This document shows positions 9,195 through 20,649 of a DNA stretch of 64,000 nucleotides, piece after piece (position 1 is the first letter of the stretch; the number at the start of each line of letters is the position of its first letter). Where the stretch lies: positions 1,615,547 through 1,679,546 of the forward strand of contig CM020618.1 of NCBI GenBank assembly GCA_009829735.1. The letters run 5' to 3'. The translations under genes were made by a program, and so were the position numbers. Origin of the DNA: Pyropia yezoensis (taxonomy: Eukaryota; Rhodophyta; Bangiophyceae; Bangiales; Bangiaceae). The notes under the pieces are model-generated. The model saw only the letters and a program-made list of their open reading frames with translations, was not told where the DNA came from and made no database searches.

Positions 9195-12100
9195 TTGATC
9201 AAGGGGACATTGCTCGTCCTGCGTAAGGAAGACCTCAAGATTAATGCTCGTATGCGTGTGGGGGATAGCCTCCCCCAAGCTGTTACGCCGGTGGTTGACA
9301 CGGGAGCCGGACCAAGCGTCATCACTGAGAACCTGTTACCTCCGGGCTGGCGTCGACATGCCTGGAGAGCGCCTACCCGGACCCATATCGTCGACGCTTC
9401 GGGTCAAACCCTACGACCGCTTGGCCGCCTTCCTGTCGCCATCTATGTCAACAATGAACCAATGCTTTTTCCCTTTCTAGTAGTCAAGACCCTATCAGTC
9501 CCCCTCATCCTAGGCTGGGACTTCCAGAAGCAGCATGTCAAGAGCATCCTACCCGGAGAAGGGAAGGTGCAGTTCAACCATGGGTTTGTGTCACCGGTAT
9601 TGGAGCATCTGGACACCAAAGTTCGTGTAGCCAAGAACAAGAGGGAACGCATCCCACCCTCTACCTTGACTCTCTTCAAACCGGTGCTCCTACCTCCTCG
9701 CTCGGAGACCAAGGTTAAAGTAACGACCCGGATTGCAGGTCAATGCCTGATCTACGGACGTAAGGAATTTCTGGCGAAACACCGGTTATACTTGGCCCAC
9801 GGACATCACAAGAAGGTAGAAAGGCACACCCCGTTCCCGGTGCTGATCGTCAACGTGAGCCGGAAGCCAATAACCCTCGCCAAGGGCACCCGAGTTGGTA
9901 CAGCAGAGCCTTACCGGGGATCCGCCCGTGATATGAGCAAGGAAGACCTCCTGAACCTGCAACAAGAACTGGCATCCAACTTGACGGCCTTAGACGTACC
10001 TCCGAAACAAGAGCAGGCTGGCAGCGCTACTCCGAATCCCGAACAAGCACCACCCGGGATGCCGAAGGTCAAGCAAGAAAATGTCCCTCCCGACTTGAAG
10101 GAGGCACTGGAGAAGCTTCTCCAGGAATATCGGCACCTGTGGTCGGGAGAGCTGGGCAAGATGGACGCCACTCTACACCGGATTCAACTCAAGCCGGAAG
10201 CTAAGCCAGTACACCTGCTACCATACCGGGCTGGACCTCATCGCCAGGATGAGATTGAGAAGCAGGTTAACAAGATGCTCAAGATGGATGTTATCGAGCC
10301 GTCTGATGGCGAGTGGGCCTTCCCGGTGGTAGTCGTCCCGAAAACCGGCGGTCACTTCCGTTTCTGCGTTGACTACCGGCGCCTAAACGAGATGACAGTC
10401 AAGGACGTATACCCGATACCCCGGATGGATGATTGCCTCGACTTTCTTGGTGATGCCACCCTCTTCTCGACGCTGGATTGTGATGCCGGTTACTGGCAGA
10501 TCCCTCTGGCTGACGAGGACAAGGACAAGACCACCTTCACGTGCCACCTGGGACTATTCCGGTGCAAGCGTCTTCCTTTTGGTCTCACCAATGCTCCGGC
10601 CACTTTCCAAAGACCCATCGACATCATCCTGTCGGGGCTAAGGTGGAGAACATGTTTGGTCTACCTGGACGACATTATCGTTTTCTCCAAGACCCCAGCG
10701 GAACACCTGGAGCACCTTCGAGAGGTCCTGGCCCTCCTGTCCAAGGCTGGAGTTACCCTCAAGGCCGAGAAGGGCCACCTGTTTTAGACTGAGGTGGAGT
10801 ATCTGGGGCATGTGCTGAGTCCAGGGGAGCTCCGAGTCAATGAGAAGAACATCAAGGCCCTCCGGCATGCACGGCAACCCAAAAACCAGACGGAACTCAA
10901 GAGCTTCCTGGGTATGTGCAACGTCTATCGCCGGTTCGTACGGGACTATGCTCTGATTGCCCGGCCACTGACCAAGCTGACCAGCAAGAAGCTTCCCGCA
11001 CAACTCCCGGTGTTCGACGAGAAGCAGACCGTGGCCTTCGAAGAGCTCAAGAAGCGCCTGACCACCACTCCAGTACTGGCGTTACCCAAGCGGGAGGGCC
11101 AGTTTGTTCTGGAGACGGATGCCTGTGGCGTCCAGGTGGGGTGCTCACTACTCCAGCAGCAACCTGATGGGCACTTTCTCCCGATAGGCTACTACAGTCG
11201 CGTCTTGACTCCAGCTGAGAAGAACTATTCCACGACCGAGCGCGAGTGCTTGGCAGTCGTCTGGGCTTGCTTCCTGTTACGGCCATATCTTGAAGGACAA
11301 GAGTTCCTCATCCGGACGGACCACGCCAGCCTAAGGTGGCTGCTATGTATGGACAGCAGTCAAGGAAGGGTCGCCCGGTGGCGCCTACGCCTTTCGGAGT
11401 TCAAGTACAAGGTGTGCACCAGAGCAGGGAGGGAGCACCACTGCGCCGACACCATGTCCCGGCTGGAGACTCCTGCAGCCGATACCGGTCCTATCCCGGA
11501 GGAAATACCTTGCTTCATCCTCCCGAATGTTGGACGTGGCTGGCATGCTCCCCTGTATGAGACACCTGAAGCTCATCAACCGGTGACCATTCACCGGATG
11601 CTGGAGGCACAACTGACGGATCCTCAATGCTTGGAGCTTCGCCACCAAATGGACCTGAACCGGAACAGTCGTTTCTCCGAGTCTACGGACGGACTCCTAG
11701 TACGGGTGTCACCCTTCGATGGGGCCATTCAAGTCTACGTACCCCGGGGCCTACGAGCTGACATCCTACGCCTGGAGCACTCGTCTCCCCAGGCCGGACA
11801 TCCTGGTATCAATCGGATGTATGCTTCCATGAGACGACACTATTCCTGGGAAACCATGGCCAGTGACGTCCATAAGCACCTGGAGGCTTGTGTTTCGTGT
11901 GCAAGGAACCGGTTGTCCCAGAGGAAGAAGACTTCTAAGCTACGCCTATTCCCTGCGGCGGAGCCCTTTGCAAGCTTAAGCATGGACATCCTGGGGCCCC
12001 TACCTGAAACATCCAGTGGCAACATATACCTGCTTATCATATGTGACCGGTTCTCCAAGTTCACTCGAGCAATCCCGCTGAGGACCATCACGGCTCTGGA

Positions 12101-13154
12101 TGTCACGTCAGCCTTCTGCGAGTACTGGATAGCTGCCTACGGCCCTCCAGACTCCGTCTTAACCGACAACGGTCCCCAGTTTGCATCCCTGTTCTTCCAA
12201 GGAGCCTGTGACCTGATGGGCATCAAGAACTTGTACACTACGACGTACCACCCTCAAACGAACGGCCAGGTGGAACGATTCAACCGGACCCTAGTAGACA
12301 TGCTACGGCACTACGTGGAGGAGCACCAAGAAGACTGGGACGAGCTCCTGGCTGTCCTCACTCTAGCCTACAACTCCCGAGTTCACCGGACAACGGGGGT
12401 TGCTCCACTCGACTTTGTCACCCCAAGGCGGCTGACCAACTTCTCCCTGGAAAGAATACCAGACGGTCTCCAGCCTGCACTGAAGTCAGGTCCCAAGGCA
12501 AAGGATGAGTTCCTGGAACAACTGAAGCTCCTGCTCCCCAGAGTCAAGGAGTCAATATCGAAGACCCAGGAGCGATACAAGCGGGGCTATGAAAACGGCG
12601 TTCGGGAAAAGAACAAGGAACTGGGTGGTGGCGACTGGGTTTTTGTGGACAACCATAGCAAGACCCGGGGGAAGCTGGACTCTAAGACGGATGGACCTTA
12701 TGAGATCCTGAATACGGACGGTTGGACCTTTCTTCTAGACGTGGATAGCTCCCCGTACCGCGTGAGCAGCGACCATGTCACCCGAGCTCCACCGCCAAGC
12801 GAACGGGACTTGACCCGGCGCAAGCGGGCCGCAGTACCCTGGCTATCCCAAGAAGAAGGTCGGGAATATGTCTACGTCAAGTTTGTCGACCATGCCTGGA
12901 GAGACGGGCGCTTGTACCTGCGAGTACGCTGGTTCGGTTTTAACCCGGCAGATGATACCTGGGAACCCTCAAACCGGCTACCCATCGCGGATGTCTGTGC
13001 CTACACGCGACGGAACGGGATTGAGGGCACTCCAGTGGCCAGAGCCGGCAAGATTCTGGAGTCGGACTCGGAGGAGGACCAAGAGGATGGGGCCAACCAA
13101 GACCCTCGGGACGAGCCGAGCTCATCCGCAACGGATGCGGAACAAGAGGATTGA
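9195..13154 (+). CDS. pol: Pol of A1 (PR-RT-RH-IN-chromodomain), interrupted by one TAG
   Basis: Aspartic protease DTGA at about residues 35-38 (9297). Reverse transcriptase has YLDD at about 490-493 (10662). RNase H has LETDA (about 11110) and STTEREC. Integrase has an HHCC zinc motif (H in LEHSSPQAGH, C in CVSCARNR), and the catalytic D, D, E in MDILG (about 11980), LTDNGPQ (about 12163) and GQVERFNR (about 12270). A chromodomain (KFVDHAW...LRVRWFG...DTWEP, about 12870-13020) ends the protein and should steer integration to marked chromatin. TAG at 10785-10787 interrupts the frame just after RT; copy A2 has GAG there, so this is a point mutation. The start is uncertain: 9195 is a TTG and the frame is open further upstream, so Pol is probably made by frameshifting or internal initiation. 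Confidence 0.9.
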
Positions 13155-13299
13155 GAAGAAGGGAACGGGTATATCTCGGAGAACACGCAATACAAGCAAG
13201 GAACAATCAAGGAAAACAAGCACCCGCTTGGGCAACCCTTCTCTCCGCCTCTTCCCTCCTCGCTTCTCCCAAGACCCTCACCCTCCTTGCCTCCAACTA

Positions 13300-15609
13300 C
13301 TACTCCCGGCGCAGACGCTGAGCCGCGGGAGTGACCTCCAGCGCTGCTTCCGCGGCACGACGGAAACCGGAGGAAGAAGGGATGACGTAGTGCGGTGGAC
13401 GCGGTGCATCCCGGTATGACGCCATCGGAGTAGTACCGGTAGTTGCCGGGGGCTCCCGCTCATCCAGATATGCCCGTCGGCGCCCCTGGAAGCCTGTGAA
13501 GGTTTCTGACCACTGCTGGGCCAAGCCATGCCGCGTCAAGGTCGCCAGAAGTTCGCCAACCACCGGGCTGTTCGACATCTGGCCGCTGTCCGCGCAAGCA
13601 AACACCCGGTCAACCACGTTGTTCAAGACGCTGGCGTAAGTGCCCAGCACCAGGGAAGACCCGACGCCCTCAACCTGCACCGGAAGACGACCGAGCTGGT
13701 CTTCAATCATACCGACGTCGTACTGGTCGCATGTCGGGCCACCTTTGTTCAGGTACCAGTCAGGCACCCGGAAGCGGGTAAGGCGCAGAGTCGGCGCCGG
13801 AATCTCGAACCGCCCCGAGGATGCCACTACCGGACGGTCCACAACAGCCCCAGAAACCGGAGTCCCCAACTCCAGCGGAGGCACAGGGCCGCCAACGTTT
13901 GAAGAAGGCGTCCGAGGCAGAGCGGCCGGAGTAGTCGGCGACCGCGCAGCCACCCCCAGACTCGCTGCAGACAAGCGTGGTGCCGGAGGAGCTTGAAGCA
14001 CCGGCACAGACGGAGCGGAACGCAGACGCGCCGGCGACGGTTCAGGCGAGGCCACCGGGGCGACAGGTGCAACAGGAGGGAGCGGAGCCGCCGCAGACGC
14101 CCGACCGACCGCCGCGGCCCATCCCGACTCTTGCACAGGCGGCCCAGTCGGCAGAAGATCGAGGGCGACCGGAGCAGGAAAGCTGCCTAGCTGCGACCAC
14201 GCCGGAAGCGGTGTCGCCAGCTGCACCTTGGCCGGAGAAGACTGGTAGACCACCTGCGCCCAACCGAAGCCATCCAGACGCGGGCGGTTCTGGTCGGCAA
14301 TCGCGTTCAAGAAGTTCCGGTCATGCACCGGCACCAGACGCCGGAAGTCAATCATCGCCTGGAAGAGCCCCTTGTACTCTTCGTCCTGGCTGCACAGGAA
14401 GTCGACGGTCAACTTGTCGACAATCCAGACCATCAGGAGGTCAGGGAGAAACCAAAGCCGGTTGGACACCAAGACCTCGTAAAGCCAGTGGTTGGCCGCC
14501 AAGACTGTCATCTCGGACGTGTACATCATGTACGGGATCGAGTGGAAGAAGCCCTTGATCGACGCCTGAGTCAAGGCGTCCAAGAAGTACCAGGTGAAGG
14601 GGATGCTGGAAGGAGCGAACCCGACCGGGATCTCGACTTCCTGCTGCTGCGGGATGACCTTGGGGTAGTACGCCGCCCGGTTAGCCTTATCCAGCTTCCA
14701 GAACTCCTGATGGTTGCAGCTCACGAGGAAGTCACGCTGACGGCCGCGTCGCTCACCTTGCTCCCGTGCCGGTGACAACTTGGAGTACTTCCGGGTCAGG
14801 AAAGGCGGCTCCAGAGCGACCATGCTCGGATTGGGGTCGCAGTTCAGGCTCCCCGACCCCTTGAGCGCCTCCTCCCAGACCTTGAGCGCCCGGTGGACGC
14901 ACCCTTCCTCCTCTGGCCACCGGAGAACGGACGCGGACACGCGACGCTCGCTCAAGGGTAGATCCAGCACCAGCGCGAAGGGGAGATCCTCCAGACGAGC
15001 AACCCAAGAGGAACCCGAGAAGCTCTGGGAGCGGTCTTGTGCCAGGCGCATCTGGTCCGCCGTGTGAAGACGAGCCTTATCCATCTCTGTCAAGACCCCG
15101 CGCTGGAGTTCCTTGCGCCAGAGGTCCAAGCAATCCTGCTGGCACTGGGCCGCGCCGGCGTTGCCGACCACCGTGGAGTCACGCCGGGCCGCCAGAGGGT
15201 CCTGCCCAAGAAGCATCTCCGGGAGACCCACCGGGGGGGTCTCGACCGGGTGCATCACAGAAGCCGGGGGAACCCGATCCATCCCCGCCGTGGCGACCGG
15301 CGCCGACATCCACACCCGAGGAACCGGAGGCAGGAGAGGGGCGCGGCTACCCGAGTTCTCCTCCGCAACACTCGCCGCCGGAACCACGGGCCCAGCTTGG
15401 ATCTCGGAACTGGACATGACGTCCAGACTCCGGGGGAACGAGAGGGCCAAGGTGAAGGAGCGAAGGGGGGCAGAGAACCGGAGCAGGTGATCGTGACCAG
15501 GGTGAAGACGCTCGACCTCGGCACCGGTGTGGACGTGCTCGAGGCTGTGCACGGTGGCACCTGGTTCGGCCCGAGGACGTGCCGGACTAGGGAGGGAGCT
15601 ATGTAGCAT
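13300..15609 (-). CDS. Antisense accessory protein of A1 (aORF-A, 769 aa)
   Basis: One uninterrupted frame of 769 codons on the strand opposite gag-pol, filling the space between pol and the 3' LTR. The first ATG (15607-15609) lies inside the LTR edge; Met65 (15417) is an alternative start. The middle (residues 295-455) is rich in Trp, Tyr and hydrophobic residues and looks folded. Residues 465-600 are Pro/Ala/Ser-rich and probably disordered. A helical segment follows (about 625-700). No zinc finger, chromodomain or catalytic motif is recognised. Three blocks match the antisense ORF of family B: RAAYYPKV at 311-318 with VEIPVG after it, SE-x2-VLA at 365-371 with E and LW after it, and DQNRPR at 439-444. 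Function unknown; regulation of the element or a structural role are guesses. Confidence 0.75.
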   Translation of the reverse strand: MLHSSLPSPARPRAEPGATVHSLEHVHTGAEVERLHPGHDHLLRFSAPLRSFTLALSFPRSLDVMSSSEIQAGPVVPAASVAEENSGSRAPLLPPVPRVWMSAPVATAGMDRVPPASVMHPVETPPVGLPEMLLGQDPLAARRDSTVVGNAGAAQCQQDCLDLWRKELQRGVLTEMDKARLHTADQMRLAQDRSQSFSGSSWVARLEDLPFALVLDLPLSERRVSASVLRWPEEEGCVHRALKVWEEALKGSGSLNCDPNPSMVALEPPFLTRKYSKLSPAREQGERRGRQRDFLVSCNHQEFWKLDKANRAAYYPKVIPQQQEVEIPVGFAPSSIPFTWYFLDALTQASIKGFFHSIPYMMYTSEMTVLAANHWLYEVLVSNRLWFLPDLLMVWIVDKLTVDFLCSQDEEYKGLFQAMIDFRRLVPVHDRNFLNAIADQNRPRLDGFGWAQVVYQSSPAKVQLATPLPAWSQLGSFPAPVALDLLPTGPPVQESGWAAAVGRASAAAPLPPVAPVAPVASPEPSPARLRSAPSVPVLQAPPAPRLSAASLGVAARSPTTPAALPRTPSSNVGGPVPPLELGTPVSGAVVDRPVVASSGRFEIPAPTLRLTRFRVPDWYLNKGGPTCDQYDVGMIEDQLGRLPVQVEGVGSSLVLGTYASVLNNVVDRVFACADSGQMSNSPVVGELLATLTRHGLAQQWSETFTGFQGRRRAYLDEREPPATTGTTPMASYRDAPRPPHYVIPSSSGFRRAAEAALEVTPAAQRLRRE
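15589..15598 (+). other. Polypurine tract of A1
   Basis: AGGGAGGGAG, 3 nt before the 3' LTR. Primes plus-strand synthesis. Confidence 0.65.
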
Positions 15610-16172
15610 CCCTGGCCCCGACTTGGCGCCGACCCGGGACTACAACCAGAGGGCACCAGGTGCCAGAACACGCCCGCCGTGTGGTGATGGTTGGCGGCCG
15701 TGGCCCGTGCCCGGCACTGGGATGCGGTGGACTACGCTATCCACACGTGAGAGAGGGACTGCTGATGGGTTTTTGCATACTTGTGAGGGACTTGATTTGA
15801 GAGAAATTGAGTGTGAGATTAGTGAGTGGGAATAGAATTAGTAGTGATAGTGGCCCCCGACCTGACGAGGTTAGACTCGGGTCGGGGCCACTCGGGGTTA
15901 TGGGGGGGCTACCTGGCCAACGTGCCGAGGCTCCCCCAGATGCACGTTAAGAGGGACAGCGAGGCGCCCTTGGCCCGCGCCCTCAGGAAAAAGACAACTG
16001 CGCGTTTGCTTTCCTCTTCCCCGTGTGCACTACCGTGCGTATCTGTTTGCTCTGCGAGCAGGCACGTGAGGCAACAGGCATACCATTCTCGTAGTTCCCC
16101 TTTCTGTGTTACCTGTCCCTTTCCCCCGAGGGATATTGACACGTGTCTGAGAGGATCAAGTTTTATACCACA
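15602..16172 (+). repeat. LTR 3, 3' LTR of A1, 571 bp
   Basis: Same ends as LTR 1. One difference from LTR 1 and about six from LTR 2. The antisense ORF starts at its left edge, so any antisense promoter would have to be in this LTR. Confidence 0.92.
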
Positions 16173-16585
16173 CTCACCACTTGATGCCTTAAAAAATTAT
16201 ACGCATCCAAACAGTTTCTGCAAACCCTGAGTACACGATACTCACAGGACTCACCAGCAAGCCGTTCGCCATGTAAGTCACTTGCAAGACAAACCCTTCC
16301 TTCTCCTCATGGATACAGCCACAGTGTGAGAAAGAACCCAGGTATGTACGGGCTGCTTGAATGCGCACGCCTCAACTGCCGGTCCTTTGGTTCAAGCGCG
16401 GACGATGGAGCAACCTCAATGGAGCGCTGCTCCAGCATCAGAGCTCTCACTGCGCCACAGCCCCCGTCGACAGTAAAAACCAGGGAGGGCTTTCGTGCGA
16501 TGAACAGCTATAGCCAAAAGAAAGAGATACACCAGTGCAATATGCCTTAGAACAGGACGAGCTACTGTGACTACCGTGCATCAAC

Positions 16586-17263
16586 ATGAAAGCATTCTTT
16601 GCAAGCGGCCGTGGGAAACGGACATTGGTGGAAGCGTCACAGGCGGGATGCCCGCCGTTCTGGGTCTTCTGTGACACAAGCGCAGCGCTCGTGTCTGGCC
16701 GGGGGGTGGGTGGAGTTCGGGTTGGTCGTCTGCCACGGGGTGTGTATCCAGGGTGGCCGACGCAGAGGCATCTTCGTCGCCGAGCGCGCGAAGCCCGACG
16801 TTCCAGTCACGGCGACGGGTGTCGTGTCAGTGAGGGGTTGCTCTTAGTGGAGTTGAGGAGCGGTTACCAGTCGGTCCCAGGTTTAGAAGTGCTACTAAAT
16901 ACTCTCTTACCCCGGACGAGCGTGAGCATTTACGGCTGCGGTGACCGCCTGTTTTTGATGTCGAAAATGAGCTCTGAAGGAGGGCGCCACTCTCGGGCGC
17001 ATTCCTCGATTAAGCGTTGCTCCCAGCCTAGCCTTCAGCTCGGACGTTGGAGCGCAGTCTGCCGTGCTGAGTACGATAAGGGAATTCATGACGAGAAAGG
17101 CAAAGTTCAAAGAACAACGAGTGTCCACTTGAATTTTGAATGGTGCGACTTCGCTGAGTGCCCTTGGGAGGGCTGCTCAAAGCCGCAGTGCGAAAAAAGC
17201 AGTTCATTCGGCTCGAAAGTTTTGGAACGGTTCCTTTTTGTGCAGCGCGACACCACAGAATGA
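16586..17263 (+). CDS. Hypothetical ORF in segment X, copy 2 (225 aa)
   Basis: Identical to the ORF at 2407-3084. No family recognised and coding status is doubtful. Confidence 0.2.
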   Translation: MKAFFASGRGKRTLVEASQAGCPPFWVFCDTSAALVSGRGVGGVRVGRLPRGVYPGWPTQRHLRRRAREARRSSHGDGCRVSEGLLLVELRSGYQSVPGLEVLLNTLLPRTSVSIYGCGDRLFLMSKMSSEGGRHSRAHSSIKRCSQPSLQLGRWSAVCRAEYDKGIHDEKGKVQRTTSVHLNFEWCDFAECPWEGCSKPQCEKSSSFGSKVLERFLFVQRDTTE

Positions 17264-17266
17264 GGC

Positions 17267-17878
17267 TTGGACGATGTCGCGCTGGCCCTGTTGTGCTCTG
17301 GTGACAGCGCCGTCGAATCACGTCAGTCGAAGAGGACCTGGCACCAAGCGTCGGTCTCTGCTGGATCCGCCACCCCCGCCCGCTTCAGCAAGTCGGCCCT
17401 TCGTTCCCCTGCCTGTGCTTTCGTTGTCCCAGGGTGTTCACACGGCTCCACAGGAGCTCTGTCGCTGCTGGCCATATCATTGCTTCCAATGCCGCGCAGG
17501 ACGAGGCCAGGCGCTCGCGCGATGGCACTGTGGATCTACCGCGGCAACGAGGGGCTAGCTGTTAAGCAACTCGCCCCGCCCCCCGAGGATGCTCTCTTGT
17601 GGCCACGATTCTGGCGTCCCAGCTACCGAAGCACCGACGCAACCTCACGTGACTTCGGACCTGTGACAGCAAACGCTCCAGACGCCGCCGTGAGGTTTTC
17701 TTCTGTCCAGCACTCCAACCGCCGTCGTTGCAGCCGCCAATTGTCGCCTATGACCAGACAGCGCCGCCTCCCCACAGATCGCTTGCCTACCACTCCCTCT
17801 TCTTCCATCCCCTGCGACAGTGACCAGCGCCTCTTGCTGGTCGTCTGTCACGGTGACCTTCGCCCTCGGTTGCTTTGA
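17267..17878 (+). CDS. Hypothetical ORF upstream of the recombinase, copy 2 (203 aa)
   Basis: Copy of the ORF at 3088-3699, with one silent change near the end. It is in the same frame as the recombinase ORF and separated from it by one TGA. Confidence 0.2.
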   Translation: MDDVALALLCSGDSAVESRQSKRTWHQASVSAGSATPARFSKSALRSPACAFVVPGCSHGSTGALSLLAISLLPMPRRTRPGARAMALWIYRGNEGLAVKQLAPPPEDALLWPRFWRPSYRSTDATSRDFGPVTANAPDAAVRFSSVQHSNRRRCSRQLSPMTRQRRLPTDRLPTTPSSSIPCDSDQRLLLVVCHGDLRPRLL

Positions 17879-17908
17879 GGCAGGGGAGGCGCACCTTACT
17901 ACTCGTAC

Positions 17909-20517
17909 TTGGAGCAGGACGGCGCCGCCGGCGCGCTCACTGCAGCAGGCTTGGCGGCTGTGACTCCGGTCTGCGCCTGTCACGCTTGGCTTGACGTCTG
18001 CGTATCGTCTAGGCTGGTGGGTCCGCCGTGTGCTGGCGTGGCAGCGTCTCCCGCCGGAGGAGACATTGACCGTGTCTTTGATGTCGCTGGGAGGGACCTA
18101 GCTGGGGCCTCCATTGCTGCAGTGGACAGCCTCCCCTTGTCCCGTGTGCTGCAAGCAGCTCAGCTGGCTCATCAACTCTCGGAAGAGGCCGCGATCGAGG
18201 ACTGTCGGGCGCTTCCCACGAAGGATGACCTAGACGTCGTCGCCATGCCCGTGGACGGGAACCAGCGCTCGGAAGGGAGCCCTTTGTCGGATGAGGTGGT
18301 CGCGTGGGTTGACATGGACGCTGCGGGAGGGACTGGGGGGACGGCGAGTGCTGGTGCTGAGCTTCTCGTCGCTGGTCGACGTCGCCTTGCACAGGCAAAA
18401 TCCTCTGCAGACAGCGGTAGTGGCTCACCCCAACCAATGAATGACGACACGCGGCGAGGGCGCCGTGAGGTTGACTTGGACGGCGCCGGTGCTGAGGGTA
18501 TTTTCAATGCAGGGTCGGCGGAGGTTCGCTCCGGCATTGAGATCGGCTACAAGCATCAACGACCCCCCACTCTGGCGCAGCTGTGTCTCAACACCGACAC
18601 GTCAACGTGCGCGTGGATGCGTGCCGTCGTGGCAACGTGGCCCCAGCCTTCCAATAGCAAGAGCAGACGTGACATCGACGCGGACGAGCAGGACATCACA
18701 GCTGCATTCGTCGAGGGCACGAACGCGACTGTCAAGACGTGGGGGACTCGCCGGCGCACTGCCATTTGCTTTGCCGACTTCTTGTGTCGCACTGTCTGCC
18801 GCGACCCCAAGGAGGCGCCCCCGACACAGGGAGAGCTCGACCACCGCGTCCGCCGCGCATTTCGCTGCATGACCCCAGACACTCGATCATACACCACACA
18901 ACTTTTGGAGGCGCGTCGAAGGGGCTACCCTGTGGCCGGTTCATCGGCCCCCATCACGGTGTTGACGCTCGAGGACTACTCGTCGGCGCTGGTGCTTCTG
19001 TTCGGGGAGGCGTTACTGGAAGGTACCAGTGGTGGTGTGAAGATCGTCCCAGACTGTGAGCGGAGGAACTCCGAGTGGAAGCGGAAAGGCGTCGCGGAGA
19101 AGACCGAGGAGGCCAAGATCCGGCAGGATCCAGGAACAATGATGGGCAACCCCATGCACACTGATGTCGTAAAGAAGTACAAGAGCGCGGCGGAGAAGGA
19201 CGCGAGGATCAATGGGGAGCAGTCCGTGACTTCCGCCCCGGTAACGATGGCAATGATGCGCCGTTTGTACGCCACATTGGTCATGGCCTACCTCCCTGGA
19301 CCAGGTGCTACGGCTTCTTCGACTTTGGGCACTGGTATTGACGGGGCAGCCGCTTCAGAGTCTGCTGCTCACGTGCGGACGCCGGTCCCGTCCTTTTTAC
19401 CTCGTTTCGACTTCATTTTGTACTGCCTGTACGCGTTTGCTTGGACGACCCTTGCGCGTCCCCTTTCGCTCATCAGCATGAAGCACAGGGACGTGTCCCT
19501 GCCCGACTTCGGACTGCCTAGGAACCAAGAGTTTATGAACATGTAAGTCGTCACGTCACTCTTCTGTCGTGGAGGGTTCACTCTCCTCTCTGTGCGCAGC
19601 GAACCGCCTTAATCTGTGGCGTCATCTGACCTTGGCGGGCACTCTTTTTCTCACGTGCTGCTCCTCACCCTCTCCTGCGTTGGATGCTGCTTCTACCCCC
19701 TTTATCAAGCAGCCACGGACACCACCGGTTCATCAACGTCAAGGTGCGAGTCACTAAGCGCGGCGACAAGACGTCGGACGTGCTGGTACTCCGCATTTTC
19801 AGCTGCTTTGCGGAAGTCTCGGATGAGGAGCAGGAAGAGCTGGGCCAGCCGAGTGTCATCCGGTGCTCTGCGCAGCATGTGAACCTGCCCAGTTTGTACC
19901 AAGGTCTCATCAGCCTGGCTATGGAACACCCACTGGTGTCCATGGACCCTCTGGTTCTTGCCGACACCCCGCTCTTTACCTTCACGACTGTACGTACTCG
20001 CCGTGGTGCCGTGAGCGCCATCAAGCCTATGTCCGAGAACGAGATACACTCCCGCTTTGCCGCCAACAGTGCCCGCATTGGAGAGAGCCGTGTCAATGGG
20101 CAGCGGCCGTGTCGTATGTACGGCTTCCGCCGCGGTGGTGCCCAAGATCTGCTGGACCGTACCGGTAAGTACGAGCTGGTGATGCGCCTTGGTGACTGGA
20201 GGGCAAACAGCGACAGCTTTCTGGTCTACCTGACCAATATGCATGCTCGTGGGACGCTGCGCTCTACTTTGCGCTCTTACTGTGTCGATGAAGTGACGCA
20301 GACGGTCGCCCAGGTGATGAACGCTCACACCCGTTGGATGATATCCAATCTGAAAGACTTGCGGTCCATGGTGGCGGCGAGCGAGGGCCCCTCCCACCGA
20401 GAGATTGCCGAGTTTGAGCGCAAGTCTGTGGATGTGTTGGCGCGTATACTCTGCGAGCTCACACTTGTTTTGCGCAACGGCGCAGGTGCAGCGGACGATG
20501 ACGACAAACGCCAGTGA
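17909..20517 (+). CDS. Tyrosine recombinase, copy 2 (two exons)
   Basis: Exon 1 is 17909-19542 and exon 2 is 19713-20517. The translated product is the same as that of copy 1 over both exons, including the box I Arg, YGFRRGG, GDW and the catalytic Tyr in FLVYL. The frame is fully open apart from the intron, so either copy could give an active enzyme if the start and any upstream exons are intact. Confidence 0.7.
19543..19712 (+). other. Intron in the recombinase gene, copy 2
   Basis: Same GTAAGT donor and CAG acceptor as in copy 1, 170 bp. Confidence 0.65.
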
Positions 20518-20632
20518 CATTGGCGCTGCCGCAGCGTGGACAAGAGAGTGAGTGACCTGATGTGTGCTTAAACCCCTGCCTGGTACTCTGTTCTTTAAAA
20601 CTCTCTCGTCATCTCGCCCTCCACGCTGTACG

Positions 20633-20649
20633 GGCACCTCAGAGGTGCC
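20633..20649. other. 17-bp palindrome, copy 2
   Basis: GGCACCTC-A-GAGGTGCC, identical in sequence and position to copy 1. Confidence 0.4.

Larger units (their letters stand above)
6522..16172 (+). mobile_element. Complete family A Ty3/gypsy chromovirus (A1), 9,651 bp
   Basis: The order is 5' LTR (6522-7092), primer binding site, gag, pol with chromodomain, antisense ORF, polypurine tract, 3' LTR (15602-16172). The order RT-RNase H-integrase puts it in Ty3/gypsy, and the chromodomain after integrase puts it among chromoviruses. The two LTRs differ at about 6 of 571 positions, so insertion is not very recent. The 5-bp flanks are TTCTG (6517-6521) and CTCAC (16173-16177), so no target-site duplication is seen, and recombination has probably replaced one flank. 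Pol has one stop codon, so this copy is unlikely to move by itself. Confidence 0.92.
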
